Of a DNA stretch of 64,000 nucleotides, positions 44,190-55,333 are shown one piece after another. Where the stretch lies: contig NZ_FPAU01000002.1 in assembly GCF_900116535.1 (NCBI RefSeq), positions 1 to 64,000 of the forward strand, read 5' to 3'. The position numbers and the translations under genes were made by a program. Under the pieces are notes generated by a model. The model ran no database searches and was not told the origin of the DNA. It saw nothing but the letters and a program-made list of their open reading frames with translations. The stretch's first letter is position 1. The number at the start of each line of letters is the position of its first letter. This DNA comes from Kosakonia arachidis. GTDB lineage: Bacteria > Pseudomonadota > Gammaproteobacteria > Enterobacterales > Enterobacteriaceae.

Positions 44190-44704
44190 AATAATTTCGC
44201 AAGGACATCAGGCAGAGACGTGACTGACAAGCTTGTCGCAGTGCTGACGGGCACTGATGACGCTGCGACCGGTTGCGCCAGGCATACCAGCCGCTACGGG
44301 CCACATGCAGCACCCGGCACATGGTTTTGATACTGAACTCAGCCTGATGCTTTTCAATGAAGACATACTTCATTTCAGGCGCTTCGCGAAGTATGTCGCG
44401 GCCCTCTGGAGAATGGCCGTTGTTCATCCCGTTCAGCCAGTTGCCGCTTAAGGTGGGCGATTTCAACAGACATTTCCTGCCCACGTTCGGAAGAGGAATG
44501 GGCATTCTTTAGCTTGCTGCGCCAGGCATAGAGCTGCGATTCATACAGACTGAGTTCACAAGCAGCGGCAGCGACGCCAATACGTTCTGCCAGTTTCAGG
44601 GCCTCATCGCGGAATTCAGGTGTGTACTGTTTACGGGCTGTTTTGCTGTTTGATACTGGTTTTGTCATGTGAGCTACCTCTAGTTGAGAGTTTACTCACT
44701 TAAA
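44190..44704 (-). pseudogene. IS3-family element remnant (OrfA and start of OrfB)
   Basis: OrfA starts at 44668 (MTKPVSNSKTARKQYTPEFR) and resembles the relic at 6000-6352 but without its stop codon. Near 44420 one base is missing, so the LAILQKAATYFAK region runs out of frame. OrfB begins [20 protein letters not shown] and breaks off near 44200. Bases 44689-44704 still carry the AAGTGAGTAAACTCTC leader of the element, while the terminus itself is lost. It is inactive. Confidence 0.8.
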
Positions 44705-44940
44705 CTTTCCAACTTCATTTATGGTATAGATCGTAACGATCTACAAATTAATTTGTGTTGCCATCAGCCTGGTCTATTAATTTAAAGTGTACGCCGAAAT
44801 TGCATGTAAATTATTTTATCTCACCACACACTCAAAACCATTTTCAGCAATGAAAAGTAAATGAATAAAGTAAAATATATTATACATTCTTAATCTGAAA
44901 AAACGACACCAATTTAATCCAATAAACGAGGTCTATATTC
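44705..44940. other. AT-rich upstream region of unknown gene
   Basis: The stretch contains TATAATATATTTTACT-like tracts on either strand and probably the promoter of the gene at 44941. Nothing else is recognised. Confidence 0.35.
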
Positions 44941-45615
44941 ATGAGCACACAACTTAAATTCAACCTGACAAACCATAGTGAACACCTGCAGGATTTTTAC
45001 TTTTTCCAGCAACCTGCTGTATATACTGGTGGTAGTAAAGTTTATTCGAACAGTATCCAGTCTATTCCACTTGCCCCTTATTCCTACAGCGCGAGCACCT
45101 TTACTTTACTGATTAATATGCAATTTTTTGCAGGAGCACAACAGAGCTTCACACCTCCTGTAGTAGGTCAGCAATCGGGCTATTTGTCAGCTATTCGTGC
45201 CGTTGATCTGACTCCAGCTGATACCAGTGCCGCACAGAATAACTCCACGACGTTGTCGGTGAATCCATTCGGGCTGGCTGTGCCGGTAGCAGACCCGCAT
45301 GCTCAGCCTGGTTCGTTCCGTTTCGTATCTCCCGTATTTGACCCGACACTGAACAACATTAATGCCGGCTCCGCATTACAACTGGCTGATGGCTCTGTCA
45401 TCCTGTCTAACTTTACAACGTTACTTCCCAACCAGAACCTGGATTGCCAGCCGATCCTCAAATTTTACATCCAGACGGGGTCATATGAAGCCGGGACGGT
45501 TATGAATTTCACCAGTTCATCAATCACTGCAGCTCTTTGTGATGCAACAGAAGGTGAGAATACTTTTGACGTTACCTATAATGCCGACGGTACGTGGATT
45601 GTTGTTCCCAGCTGA
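44941..45615 (+). CDS. Unknown cytosolic protein (224 aa)
   Basis: This 224-residue protein has no signal peptide or membrane segment. It is rich in Ser, Thr, Asn and aromatic residues: LKFNLTNHSEHLQDFYFFQQ, then YSNSIQSIPLAPYSYSAS, later PGSFRFVSPVFDPTLNN. The pattern suggests an all-beta fold, possibly lectin- or inclusion-body-like, but I cannot name a family. GAGG lies 10 bases before the ATG. Its neighbours are an IS3 relic and a small exported protein. Confidence 0.6.
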   Translation: MSTQLKFNLTNHSEHLQDFYFFQQPAVYTGGSKVYSNSIQSIPLAPYSYSASTFTLLINMQFFAGAQQSFTPPVVGQQSGYLSAIRAVDLTPADTSAAQNNSTTLSVNPFGLAVPVADPHAQPGSFRFVSPVFDPTLNNINAGSALQLADGSVILSNFTTLLPNQNLDCQPILKFYIQTGSYEAGTVMNFTSSSITAALCDATEGENTFDVTYNADGTWIVVPS

Positions 45616-45790
45616 TCTGTTTTCCAGGAGTCAGTCATTTTAAGGTTATTTATGGTGTATTCAACACAACGTGTTTGTCATCAATTCTGGCACAGCCTTT
45701 CTGAGTCAGAATTCTTTCGGTGATTTTCCGAAAAAAAATAATGGCAAAACGTAAAGTATCGGTCATTACTATCTGGCGAGGTTACATAGT

Positions 45791-46216
45791 ATGAATACAT
45801 ACAAGTCCCTTTTCTTTTTAATTATATCGACATTCTTTCTGTTTACATTCTCAGGCCAGTCAATGGCAAGAGTTTTTGTCTGTACCCAAATGGACTGTGA
45901 CAATGATCATTGGGCCCCCATTACTGTGGCTCAACAACAATTGCAGTCTCCGGGCGGTGTTTACCATGTCACTGTTGCGCAGGCGCTGGCAGGATCAGAG
46001 GCCGCAATCATCCGGAATAATACTGGTAACGGTACGGCATCGGATCTCTATCTGAAAGTTGATTTGTGGCACAATGGGGGAGCAACTCCTCCTGGGGCTG
46101 GTACGAATATGCATCTGACAGCCTATGTCTATAGCGCGGCAAATAATACAATACATCAGGCAAGTTGCCATATTTTCCCGGCTGTCAGAGCCGGGCGTTA
46201 TATCACCTCGTGTTAA
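45791..46216 (+). CDS. Small exported protein of unknown function
   Basis: This 141-residue protein has a clear signal peptide (hydrophobic LFFLIISTFFLFTFSG, cleavage after SMA near residue 27). The mature domain of about 115 residues has four cysteines (VCTQMDCD, ASCHIF, final Cys), which could form two disulfides. The DsbA-like oxidoreductase gene next door would fit disulfide formation. GAGG precedes the ATG. The family is not recognised. It may be secreted together with the unknown protein encoded upstream. Confidence 0.6.
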   Translation: MNTYKSLFFLIISTFFLFTFSGQSMARVFVCTQMDCDNDHWAPITVAQQQLQSPGGVYHVTVAQALAGSEAAIIRNNTGNGTASDLYLKVDLWHNGGATPPGAGTNMHLTAYVYSAANNTIHQASCHIFPAVRAGRYITSC

Positions 46217-46251
46217 AAATAAACACAGGAACCCGGCGGGACCGGGCGCGT

Positions 46252-47034
46252 TCAGTTCTGTGCTTTTTGTATCGCGGAAAGGATCTGCTGCGGTGAGGCC
46301 AGCCCGGCGAATACCGTGATGTTTTTCGGTGTCGCGTTCTGTGCTGGCATCACAATCAGGCCGGGTGTCCCGCTCAGCCCCAGCGCCTGTGCCAGTGCAT
46401 CATTTTTTTCCAGCACTGCCGTGTAATTGACGGGTTTCAGCTCCGTGACACCGGCTGCTCTGGCCGCCGATTCAATATCCGCCGTGGTCAGCTCCCCTTC
46501 GGTATGGCCGGTGTGGTAGACAGCATTGTGGTATTTCAGGTACCCCTCAGCGCCTTTCTGTTTCCAGACATCGATTCCGCGCTGGGCGGCCGTTGAAGAC
46601 GCTTCCCATTTTGAAGCAAAAATCGGCCACTCTTTAAAGATGTAACGGACATCCGGGCGGGATTTCATCACCTGCTCCAGTCCCGGTGCCAGCCGGCTGC
46701 AGTAAATACACTGGTAGTCAAAGAACTCGATGACCGCAACCTTTGCCTTCGCCGGTCCGACCGACGGTGTGTCCGCATCCTGCAGCAGAGCGGCCTGATT
46801 TTCCACGACGCTTGCCGTCAGAGCCGCCTGCTGGCGCTCCTGTTGTTGCTGTTGCAGTTTCTGGCTGACCTCCACCAGAATTTCTGGGTGCTGAACCAGG
46901 TAATCGGCGGCTATTTTGCCGATTTGCGCTTCCTGCTCTGGCGTGAATACCGGCGCAGGGGCGGCATGGAGAGGGCTTAACGCGGTTAAAAGGTAGGTTG
47001 TGACTACCAAAGACCATATTCTGTTCAGTTTCAT
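46252..47034 (-). CDS. DsbA/ScsC-like periplasmic disulfide oxidoreductase
   Basis: This 260-residue protein has a signal peptide (to about residue 24). A ScsC-type N-terminal oligomerisation helix follows (EAQIGKIAADYLVQHPEILVE, broken here, then a Gln-rich QQQQQERQQ coil). A thioredoxin-fold domain with active site FFDYQCIYC and the cis-Pro loop SGTPGLIV completes it. ScsC/BdbD proteins act as disulfide isomerases or oxidases and are trimers through the N-terminal helix. A partner reductase of DsbD type is encoded at 50021. Confidence 0.85.
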   Translation of the reverse strand: MKLNRIWSLVVTTYLLTALSPLHAAPAPVFTPEQEAQIGKIAADYLVQHPEILVEVSQKLQQQQQERQQAALTASVVENQAALLQDADTPSVGPAKAKVAVIEFFDYQCIYCSRLAPGLEQVMKSRPDVRYIFKEWPIFASKWEASSTAAQRGIDVWKQKGAEGYLKYHNAVYHTGHTEGELTTADIESAARAAGVTELKPVNYTAVLEKNDALAQALGLSGTPGLIVMPAQNATPKNITVFAGLASPQQILSAIQKAQN

Positions 47035-47273
47035 GCATGTGCTCTCTGATTAACGTTCTTTCTGAATGGTACGTGTATCTGCGGGTTTCCTCCGCTGACA
47101 GTGGCTCGTTTTGTATGACATACGAGATCGGTATGAACAATCACGTTTTTCGCTACAGTACGCCACAGGCCAGTTGTGCTGTCATTCATGGTACCATCGA
47201 CCAGCCAATCATCGCCCGTGACTACAGGGTCAATCAAGACAGTCAGTAAAGCCAGCCTTTCGTCCAAACGCAC

Positions 47274-47810
47274 TCACCTGGCTTCACGCCTCCACGCCTC
47301 CTGGGTAAGAGAGTAAAGCAGGCTCGGTGGCACATTTTCAACATCATGAATTTCTTTGATATATTTCAGTCCCGTTTTCTGGAGTACCTTTTGCGAGGCC
47401 AAATGATTTTTTCTCACAACGGCCGAAATCTCCGCCAGTTTAATCTCCTCAAATCCATATTTGACGGCGCGTTGAGCAAATTCAGTCGCCAGACCGTTCC
47501 CCCATGCGACAGTGGAAAAACGATACCCTAAATTATTCATCGTGATATCGGCATAGCTGCGAATACTCAGCCCGCCAAAACCGATGATCTGTTCAGGTTG
47601 GCTAAGAAGCGATATTGCCCACTGGCCAAATCCGTGCATCTCCCGGTGCGCAATCCAGCGTTCGAGAACCGTTTCTGCATAGTGAACGTCCGGATAAGGC
47701 CCTGCCGGATTAAATCTATTTGTCGCCGGATCGCCGTAGATGTTGAACAGCGCGGCAACATCGGAGGCGATAACCGGACGAAGATACAGACGGTGCGTTT
47801 CAATGGGCAA
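47274..47810 (-). CDS. GNAT-family acetyltransferase (RimJ/L-like)
   Basis: The best start is TTG 47810, preceded by GGAGG with 5-base spacing. It yields a 178-residue protein opening MPIETHRLYLRP, the standard RimJ/RimL-type N-terminus. ATG 47939 would put 43 unrelated residues in front and overlap the esterase gene. Core motifs are WAISLL, IIGFGGLSIRSYADITMNNL, and WGNGLATEFAQRAVKYGF, the acetyl-CoA loop. KNHLASQKVLQKTGL is the typical C-terminal block. It probably acetylates a protein N-terminus or a small amine. Confidence 0.82.
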   Translation of the reverse strand: MPIETHRLYLRPVIASDVAALFNIYGDPATNRFNPAGPYPDVHYAETVLERWIAHREMHGFGQWAISLLSQPEQIIGFGGLSIRSYADITMNNLGYRFSTVAWGNGLATEFAQRAVKYGFEEIKLAEISAVVRKNHLASQKVLQKTGLKYIKEIHDVENVPPSLLYSLTQEAWRREAR

Positions 47811-47880
47811 ATGTGCCTCCAGAAAAAAGGGATTGATTACCTGTTGTGGGCGCGCCCCTGGTTCACAAGGGCGCAGCACC

Positions 47881-49403
<1,523 letters not shown>

Positions 49404-49431
49404 AACGATCTTCACACTAATGGAGCGCAAC

Positions 49432-49983
49432 ATGACCCCGATAAAAAAACTCGTGCTTAGCCTTACTGCAGCTGCACTGCTTAACATCGCCAATGCCCAC
49501 GCCGCCCTGCCCGTCGGCGCACAAGCCCCGGATTTTCAACTGCAAGGTGCGCTGGCCGGGAAACCGCTGACCTTCTCCTTGCAGCAGGCGCTGAAAAAAG
49601 GACCGGTGGTGCTTTACTTCTTCCCGGCGGCGTTCAGTAAAGGCTGCACCATTGAAGCTCATGACTTTGCCGAAGCCACTGACGATTTCAAAAAGCTCGG
49701 TGCCACGGTAATTGGCGTCACCGCCGGGAATACCGATCAAGTGGATGCGTTCTCAAAGCTGGAGTGCCGCGATAAATTTACCGTCACCGCCGATCCGGGT
49801 GCCAAAGTGGCCGCCCAGTACGACACGCTGATGCAGATGAAAGGCAAAACCCTTTCCGACCGTACCTCGTTTGTCATCGCACCGGATGGCAAGATCCTGC
49901 TGAGCTACACTGATAGAAATCCGGAAACACACATTCAGAAAACAATGGAAGCGGTGAAACAGTACGCCAACGCGCATTCCTGA
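49432..49983 (+). CDS. Exported peroxiredoxin (AhpC/TSA family)
   Basis: The start is ATG 49432 with GGAG 6 bases upstream, giving 183 residues. It has a signal peptide (IKKLVLSLTAAALLNIANAH, cleavage near 24) and a thioredoxin-fold peroxiredoxin domain. The peroxidatic Cys is in FPAAFSKGCTIEA, and a second Cys in KLECRDKF may resolve it, so it resembles the BCP group. It would reduce peroxides in the periplasm with electrons from the DsbD-like protein encoded next. It is the first gene of the sigma-controlled operon. Confidence 0.85.
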   Translation: MTPIKKLVLSLTAAALLNIANAHAALPVGAQAPDFQLQGALAGKPLTFSLQQALKKGPVVLYFFPAAFSKGCTIEAHDFAEATDDFKKLGATVIGVTAGNTDQVDAFSKLECRDKFTVTADPGAKVAAQYDTLMQMKGKTLSDRTSFVIAPDGKILLSYTDRNPETHIQKTMEAVKQYANAHS

Positions 49984-50020
49984 TGCGCTGTAACCCTCCG
50001 ACTTGCAGAGAATCATCGCT

Positions 50021-51241
50021 ATGTTGACCGCTATGCTCGCCGCCTTCGCAGGCGGCATTATTCTCAACTTTATGCCCTGCGTGTTTCCGATAATCTCGCT
50101 GAAAGCGCTGGGCTTAGTCCGTCACGCCGAGGGCCCGGCGCGAATCCGAAAGGAGGGTTTCGGCTTTCTGCTCGGCACCGTGGTAACGATGATGATACTG
50201 GCCGGGATTCTGCTTGCATTACGCGCGGGCGGAACGGCGGTTGGCTGGGGGTTTCAACTTCAGTCGCCGCTGGTGATCGCCTTTCTGGCGCTGGTGATCC
50301 TCGGCGCGGCGCTTAATTTGCTCGGCGTATTTGAGGTGGGTCTCAGCCTGCAACGCGCCGGAGAGATCGAGGTGAAACGCGGCGCATTTATCCGCGCAGC
50401 GCTAACCGGCGCGCTGGCGATCATTGTCGCCACCCCTTGTGCTGCACCGTTTATGGCGGGCGCGATTGGTTACGCATTAGTGCAGCCACCCGCCGTTGCG
50501 CTGGCGGTATTTTTCGCGCTGGCGCTCGGGTTCGCTGCGCCGTTCAGCGTGATCTCACTGTTTCCGTCGCTCGGCAAATGGCTGCCGCGCCCCGGCGCAT
50601 GGATGAATACCCTCAAGCGCGGGCTGGCGTTTCCGATGTTCGGCGCTTTCGGCTGGCTGGTGTGGGTGTTGGCACAGCAGTCAGGGATGACCGCGCTGGC
50701 GGCGATCCTTGCCGCATCGGTGGTGGTGAGCTTTGCCGCCTGGCTGTACGGTATGGCGCAACAGCGCCGCTTTGCCGGACGCGGGCATAAGGTGTTGTTT
50801 GCCACCACGGCGGTACTGCTGCTTGCCGCGATTGTGCCACTGCCCTCGGTCGTGAAAAGCGGTAGCACCTTGCCTGCTGCGCACATTACCGAGGTGAAAT
50901 GGTCACCGCAGGCGGTGGCGGAGAATCGCGGACATGGCAAAGCCATCTTTGTCGATTTCACCGCCTCGTGGTGCATCACCTGTCAGGTTAATGAGCGCAC
51001 GTCGCTCTCCACTCAGGCCGTGAAAACCGCGCTGGCGCAGACCGGGACACTCTATATGGTGGCCGACTCCACGAAATTTAATGCGGATATTGATGACGCG
51101 CTCAATGAACTGGGCCAGGGCAGCCTGCCGCTCTATGTGGTCTACCCGGCAGACGGCAGTGCGCCGAAGATCCTGCCACAAGTACTGACACCCTCAATCG
51201 TAGTAAATGCGCTGAATCAGGCGAGTGGGAAAAAAACCTAA
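50021..51241 (+). CDS. DsbD-like thiol transporter (beta and gamma domains only)
   Basis: This protein has about 406 residues from ATG 50021. TTG 50003 is an alternative. It has an eight-helix CcdA/DsbD core with the redox cysteines in FMPCVFPI and ATPCAAPF, and a C-terminal thioredoxin domain with SWCITC. The periplasmic alpha domain of DsbD is absent, as in ScsB-like short forms. It moves electrons from cytoplasmic thioredoxin to periplasmic partners, here presumably the peroxiredoxin and the ScsC-like protein. Confidence 0.87.
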   Translation: MLTAMLAAFAGGIILNFMPCVFPIISLKALGLVRHAEGPARIRKEGFGFLLGTVVTMMILAGILLALRAGGTAVGWGFQLQSPLVIAFLALVILGAALNLLGVFEVGLSLQRAGEIEVKRGAFIRAALTGALAIIVATPCAAPFMAGAIGYALVQPPAVALAVFFALALGFAAPFSVISLFPSLGKWLPRPGAWMNTLKRGLAFPMFGAFGWLVWVLAQQSGMTALAAILAASVVVSFAAWLYGMAQQRRFAGRGHKVLFATTAVLLLAAIVPLPSVVKSGSTLPAAHITEVKWSPQAVAENRGHGKAIFVDFTASWCITCQVNERTSLSTQAVKTALAQTGTLYMVADSTKFNADIDDALNELGQGSLPLYVVYPADGSAPKILPQVLTPSIVVNALNQASGKKT

Positions 51242-51250
51242 AGGCAGATT

Positions 51251-51802
51251 ATGCAAAAAAGTGAGGCAGCGCGTGACGAATGGCCACGCCTGATGGCGCT
51301 TGCGCAGGCTGGCGACCAGCAGGCTTACACGCGGCTGCTGAAAGCGCTGGTGCCAGTGATCCGCACGCTTGCTCACAAGCAGATCGCCGACGAGGTGCTG
51401 GTGGATGATGTGATTCAGGATGTGCTGCTCACCGTGCACCGGGTGCGTCATACCTACGATCCCAGCGCCCCTTTCCTGCCATGGTTGATGGCAATTGCCC
51501 ATGCCCGCACCGTCGATGCGCTGCGCAAGCGCGGTCGCCACTGGCAACGGGAGGTGGAAAGTGAGGAGGCATCACTGCTGATTGCCAACAGCGAGCCGTC
51601 TCAGGCACCGGAAGAGCTGTCGGCACTGCTGAATCAGCTACCGGACCGCCAGCGGCAAGTGATTGAGCATGTTCATCTGCGGGAGATGAGCCTTGCGGAA
51701 ACCGCGACGCACAATAACCTGACGGTTTCCGCCGTGAAGTCATTGCTGCACCGCGCCCTGAATAATCTTCGTCGGTTGGGAGCACATCATGGCCGATCAT
51801 GA
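51251..51802 (+). CDS. ECF sigma factor
   Basis: This 183-residue protein has region 2 (ADEVLVDDVIQDVLLTVHRV, about 36-55, then YDPSAPFLPWLMAIAHAR) and region 4 (LLNQLPDRQRQVIEHVHL and LAETATHNNLTVSAVKSLLH). It lacks region 3, as in all ECF factors. It overlaps the downstream anti-sigma gene by 14 bases. The pairing with a DUF1109 protein puts it in the sigma group controlled by NrsF-type anti-sigma factors, which respond to oxidants or metals. Confidence 0.88.
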   Translation: MQKSEAARDEWPRLMALAQAGDQQAYTRLLKALVPVIRTLAHKQIADEVLVDDVIQDVLLTVHRVRHTYDPSAPFLPWLMAIAHARTVDALRKRGRHWQREVESEEASLLIANSEPSQAPEELSALLNQLPDRQRQVIEHVHLREMSLAETATHNNLTVSAVKSLLHRALNNLRRLGAHHGRS

Positions 51803-52427
51803 CCTGTTAATTGAGAAATTAAGCCGCTCCATCGCGCCGGTAAAACGCCCCTGGCAACCCGGCTGGCGCGTGATGGCCTGGCTGGCGACGGCGTTACCGT
51901 GCGGTATTGCCGCCAGTTTATTGCTGAACAGAACCCTGACCGACTGGTCGCAGAGCGGCGCGGCGTGGGTTATCGTGCAGTTGCCGCTGACCTTTGTCGC
52001 CGGAACGCTGGCGATTCGTAATGCTTTTTTGCTGAGTATTGCCGGGCAGCAGCCGCTTAGCTGGAAGTGGTTTGCGCCACTGTTCAGCATCTGGTTCGCC
52101 AGCACGCTGGTTAACCTGCATCTGCACCACTCGCTGGAACCTGCCGGTAGCGTTGAAGGGCCGAATTGCTATCTGTTTATGGTGGTGGTCAGCGCCCCAA
52201 TGATGGCGATTGTGATTGGTTACCTGCACCGCACCCGCTCGCTGTTCCCGGCGCGTAGCCTGGCGGCGGCGGGCACGGGCGTGGCCTGTATGGCGCTGAC
52301 GCTGTTGGCGCTTTGCCATCCGGTGCACCTCAGCGCACCGGATCTGTTAATGCATATCGCCGCTATCTTCACCATAATCACTGGCACCATTGCGCTGGGT
52401 TACCGCTGGGTGGCGTTATCCTGGTGA
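51789..52427 (+). CDS. NrsF-type anti-sigma factor (DUF1109)
   Basis: This 212-residue membrane protein has six predicted hydrophobic segments and a short cytoplasmic N-terminus (MADHDLLIEKLSRSIAPVKR) that would hold the sigma factor. The conserved Cys of NrsF proteins are probably those in GPNCYLF and CHPVHL. This fits thiol- or metal-sensing release of the sigma factor. It overlaps the sigma gene, and its 3' end overlaps the convergent ABC ATPase gene by 12 bases. Confidence 0.82.
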   Translation: MADHDLLIEKLSRSIAPVKRPWQPGWRVMAWLATALPCGIAASLLLNRTLTDWSQSGAAWVIVQLPLTFVAGTLAIRNAFLLSIAGQQPLSWKWFAPLFSIWFASTLVNLHLHHSLEPAGSVEGPNCYLFMVVVSAPMMAIVIGYLHRTRSLFPARSLAAAGTGVACMALTLLALCHPVHLSAPDLLMHIAAIFTIITGTIALGYRWVALSW

Positions 52428-53498
52428 ACCGCTTTTAGGGAAGATCCATAGCTGTTCGGCAGGCAGCACTAGGCGATAATTTTGCTCGCTGCGCGGCTGA
52501 GTACCGTAAACACGCAGCACAAAATCATCCCCTTGTGTGCGGAACAGATATTCCCAACGATCACCAAGATACATACTGGTCAGCATCGGCAACTCCATCG
52601 CGTTGTCCTGCGGTTGATCGCTTAACCGCAGGCTTTCCACGCGGATCACTGCCGTCGCCGGTTGGCCCACGGCGACGCCCGGCCCGGCGACGCCCCACAG
52701 CGCCCAGCTCGCACCCTCAATACGCGCTTTCCCATTCACCACCTCAGTGACATTGCCATGCAGGCGGTTATTGCTGCCCATAAATTCAGCAGTAAACAGC
52801 GTCGATGGCGTGCTGTACATCTCCTGCGGTGTGCCCTGCTGTTCGATAACACCGTTGTTCAGCAGCAGGATGCGGTCAGAAATCGCCATCGCTTCATTTT
52901 GATCGTGCGTTACCATTAGCGCCGATAAACCGAGTTTGACAATCAGCTCGCGCAGGAAGACCCGCGCCTCCTCGCGCAGCTTGGCGTCGAGGTTTGACAG
53001 CGGCTCATCCAGCAAAATGACCGGTGGGTTATAGACCAGCGCCCGGCCAATCGCCACACGCTGCTGCTGGCCACCGGAGAGTTGATGTGGATGGCGTTTA
53101 CCCAGCCTTCCCAGCCCAAGTTGATCCAGTACCGCTTGCACCCTCTGGGCGATCTCCGCCGACGCGACTTTGCGCAGTTTCAGCGGATAAGCCACATTCT
53201 CGAATACCGTTTTATGCGGCCACAAGGCGTAAGACTGGAACACCAGCCCCAGATTGCGCTCTTCGGCGGGCACTTCACTGCGCGGATTTCCGTCGTACAC
53301 CACATTGCTGCCAATGGTGATGCGCCCCTGGCTCGGTTTTTCCAGCCCGGCGACGGCACGCAGCAGCGTGGTTTTACCGCTACCGGAGGGGCCAAGCAGC
53401 GAAACAACTTCGCCCCGTTTCAGTTGCATGGAGACGCCTTTCAATACCGGATTGTCGCCATAGGTCAGATGCAGATTATCGACAGCCAGCTCAATCAT
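52416..53498 (-). CDS. ABC transporter ATPase, Fe(III)/2-AEP type
   Basis: This 360-residue ATPase has Walker [10 protein letters not shown] (about 35-43), [19 protein letters not shown], Walker B LLDEPLSNLDAKLREE and the H-loop VTHDQNEAMA. A C-terminal TOBE-like regulatory domain (about 240-355) follows. This architecture is shared by FbpC, PotA and 2-aminoethylphosphonate importers. Its start overlaps the permease gene by 8 bases. The substrate is set by the binding protein, so see there. Confidence 0.88.
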   Translation of the reverse strand: MIELAVDNLHLTYGDNPVLKGVSMQLKRGEVVSLLGPSGSGKTTLLRAVAGLEKPSQGRITIGSNVVYDGNPRSEVPAEERNLGLVFQSYALWPHKTVFENVAYPLKLRKVASAEIAQRVQAVLDQLGLGRLGKRHPHQLSGGQQQRVAIGRALVYNPPVILLDEPLSNLDAKLREEARVFLRELIVKLGLSALMVTHDQNEAMAISDRILLLNNGVIEQQGTPQEMYSTPSTLFTAEFMGSNNRLHGNVTEVVNGKARIEGASWALWGVAGPGVAVGQPATAVIRVESLRLSDQPQDNAMELPMLTSMYLGDRWEYLFRTQGDDFVLRVYGTQPRSEQNYRLVLPAEQLWIFPKSGSPG

Positions 53499-55260
53499 GT
53501 AATTTCACTCCAAAGCGCAGGGCCACGCCAAGACCGATGACCACCAGCAGAATATTGATAAACGACAGCGCAGCGACGATATCGATCGCGCCCGCCGCCC
53601 ACAGCGACACCAGCATCGAGCCGATGGTTTCCGTCCCCGGAGAAAGCAGGTAAACACCGGTTGAGTATTCACGCTCAAAAATCAGGAACATCAACAACCA
53701 GGAGCCGATCAAACCGTAGCGCGACAGCGGCACCGTGACATGACGGGTTACCTGTCCGCGCGACGCGCCGGTACTGCGTGCAGCCTCTTCCAGCTCTGGC
53801 CCAACCTGCAACAGCGTGGAGGAGATCAAACGCAGCCCGTACGCCATCCATACCACGGTGTAGGCCAGCCAGACGCTGAAGATGGTAGTACGCAACGAAC
53901 GCAGCCAGACGATCAGGTTGTCGCGCAGCCACTGCGCCACCGGCAGCCCGGAGAGCCAGCCGTTTTTTAGCGACTGATCCAGCCACATCGGCAGAAAAAG
54001 GAACACCCATAAGAACGCCAGCCCCGCCAGCAACCCAGGCACGGCACGTGGCACCAGCACGCTATAGTCGAGAAAGCGTGTAACATTATCCTGCTTGCGG
54101 TGCATCGCAATACCGACGAACAGATAGCAGACCACCGCCAGCGCACCGCCAATCACGCCAATGGCCATCGAGTTGACGATAGCGCGTAGCAGGTTCGGCT
54201 GCTGCCAGATATTGCGGAACGTGGAGAGCGAAAACTCGTCCCACAGCGAAACGCCGACACCCCAGTTGGCGATAAACGCCCGCAGCACCACGCCGATCAA
54301 GGGCACGCCGATGGTAACGGTAAGCCACGCCACCACCACCATTCCCGCCACCCACCGCCATTTGCCAAGCGGCAGCGCACGTGCCTGCGAGGCTTTGCCC
54401 TTCATGGTGACGAAACGGCTGGCGGTGCGCATCAGCCTGCGCTGCAACATCACCAGCGGAATGGTGATGCAAATCAGCACCACCGCCACCGCCGCCATCA
54501 GGTGATACGACGGCGTACCCAGTTTGTTGGTCAACTTATACAGATACGTTGCCAGCACCATGTTGCCTTCAGGATCGCCAAGCACCAGCATCAGGCCGAA
54601 CACTTCCAGACCGAGGAAAAAGAGCAGTACGCAGGCATACAGAATCGAGGGACGAACCATCGGCAGGCTGACGGCAGTCATCACCTGAAGCGGTGATGCG
54701 CCGACGGTACGCGCCGCCTCTTCAACGTCCGAACCGACGCTACGCAATGCCGATGAGATATAAAGATAGGCATGAGGAACATGGGTTAAACCGGCAATCA
54801 CCACAATGCTGAACATTGAGTAGATGTTCCACGGCACAAAACCGATGAGCGCCTCCGCCCAACGCGAGAAAAAGCCCACCGGCCCGGCGGCGACCACATA
54901 GCCAAAACCGAGCACCATCGGCGAGACGAAAATCGGTACCAGAATCAACGGCTCAATAAACCGGCGGCCCGGCAAATCAGTGCGAACCATCAGAAAGGCA
55001 AGGATGCCACCGAGTGGAATCGCAATAATCACCAGCCCGAAAGCCAGAATGAAGCCGGATTTCAGCGCCAGATAAAAATCAGGATCGGTAAAAATAAAGG
55101 CAAAGGCTTCAAGGCTGAACGCTTTACTACGGGCGAAAAAGGGTGCGGAGAGGAAACTCTGCACCACAATAAATAACAGCGGGATATAAATAACCAGTGC
55201 GGTAATTAATACGGTTACACCACGCGGCAACCCCTGCCATTTTCTGCGCACGATATTCAT
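53491..55260 (-). CDS. Double-length ABC permease, FbpB/SfuB type
   Basis: This 589-residue protein carries two homologous permease halves of about six helices each. Each has an EAA-type coupling loop: EEAARTVGASPLQVMTAVSL in the first half and EEAARSTGASRGQVTRHVTV in the second. A single fused permease is the rule in the Fe(III) (FbpB, SfuB, HitB) group. It follows the binding-protein gene after 73 bases and overlaps the ATPase gene. Confidence 0.88.
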   Translation of the reverse strand: MNIVRRKWQGLPRGVTVLITALVIYIPLLFIVVQSFLSAPFFARSKAFSLEAFAFIFTDPDFYLALKSGFILAFGLVIIAIPLGGILAFLMVRTDLPGRRFIEPLILVPIFVSPMVLGFGYVVAAGPVGFFSRWAEALIGFVPWNIYSMFSIVVIAGLTHVPHAYLYISSALRSVGSDVEEAARTVGASPLQVMTAVSLPMVRPSILYACVLLFFLGLEVFGLMLVLGDPEGNMVLATYLYKLTNKLGTPSYHLMAAVAVVLICITIPLVMLQRRLMRTASRFVTMKGKASQARALPLGKWRWVAGMVVVAWLTVTIGVPLIGVVLRAFIANWGVGVSLWDEFSLSTFRNIWQQPNLLRAIVNSMAIGVIGGALAVVCYLFVGIAMHRKQDNVTRFLDYSVLVPRAVPGLLAGLAFLWVFLFLPMWLDQSLKNGWLSGLPVAQWLRDNLIVWLRSLRTTIFSVWLAYTVVWMAYGLRLISSTLLQVGPELEEAARSTGASRGQVTRHVTVPLSRYGLIGSWLLMFLIFEREYSTGVYLLSPGTETIGSMLVSLWAAGAIDIVAALSFINILLVVIGLGVALRFGVKLHD

Positions 55261-55333
55261 AAATCATCCCTTTACGCTCTGTCATGCCAGGCAAAACGTT
55301 GTGCATCGCAGCGACACACAACAGTAATGGAGG

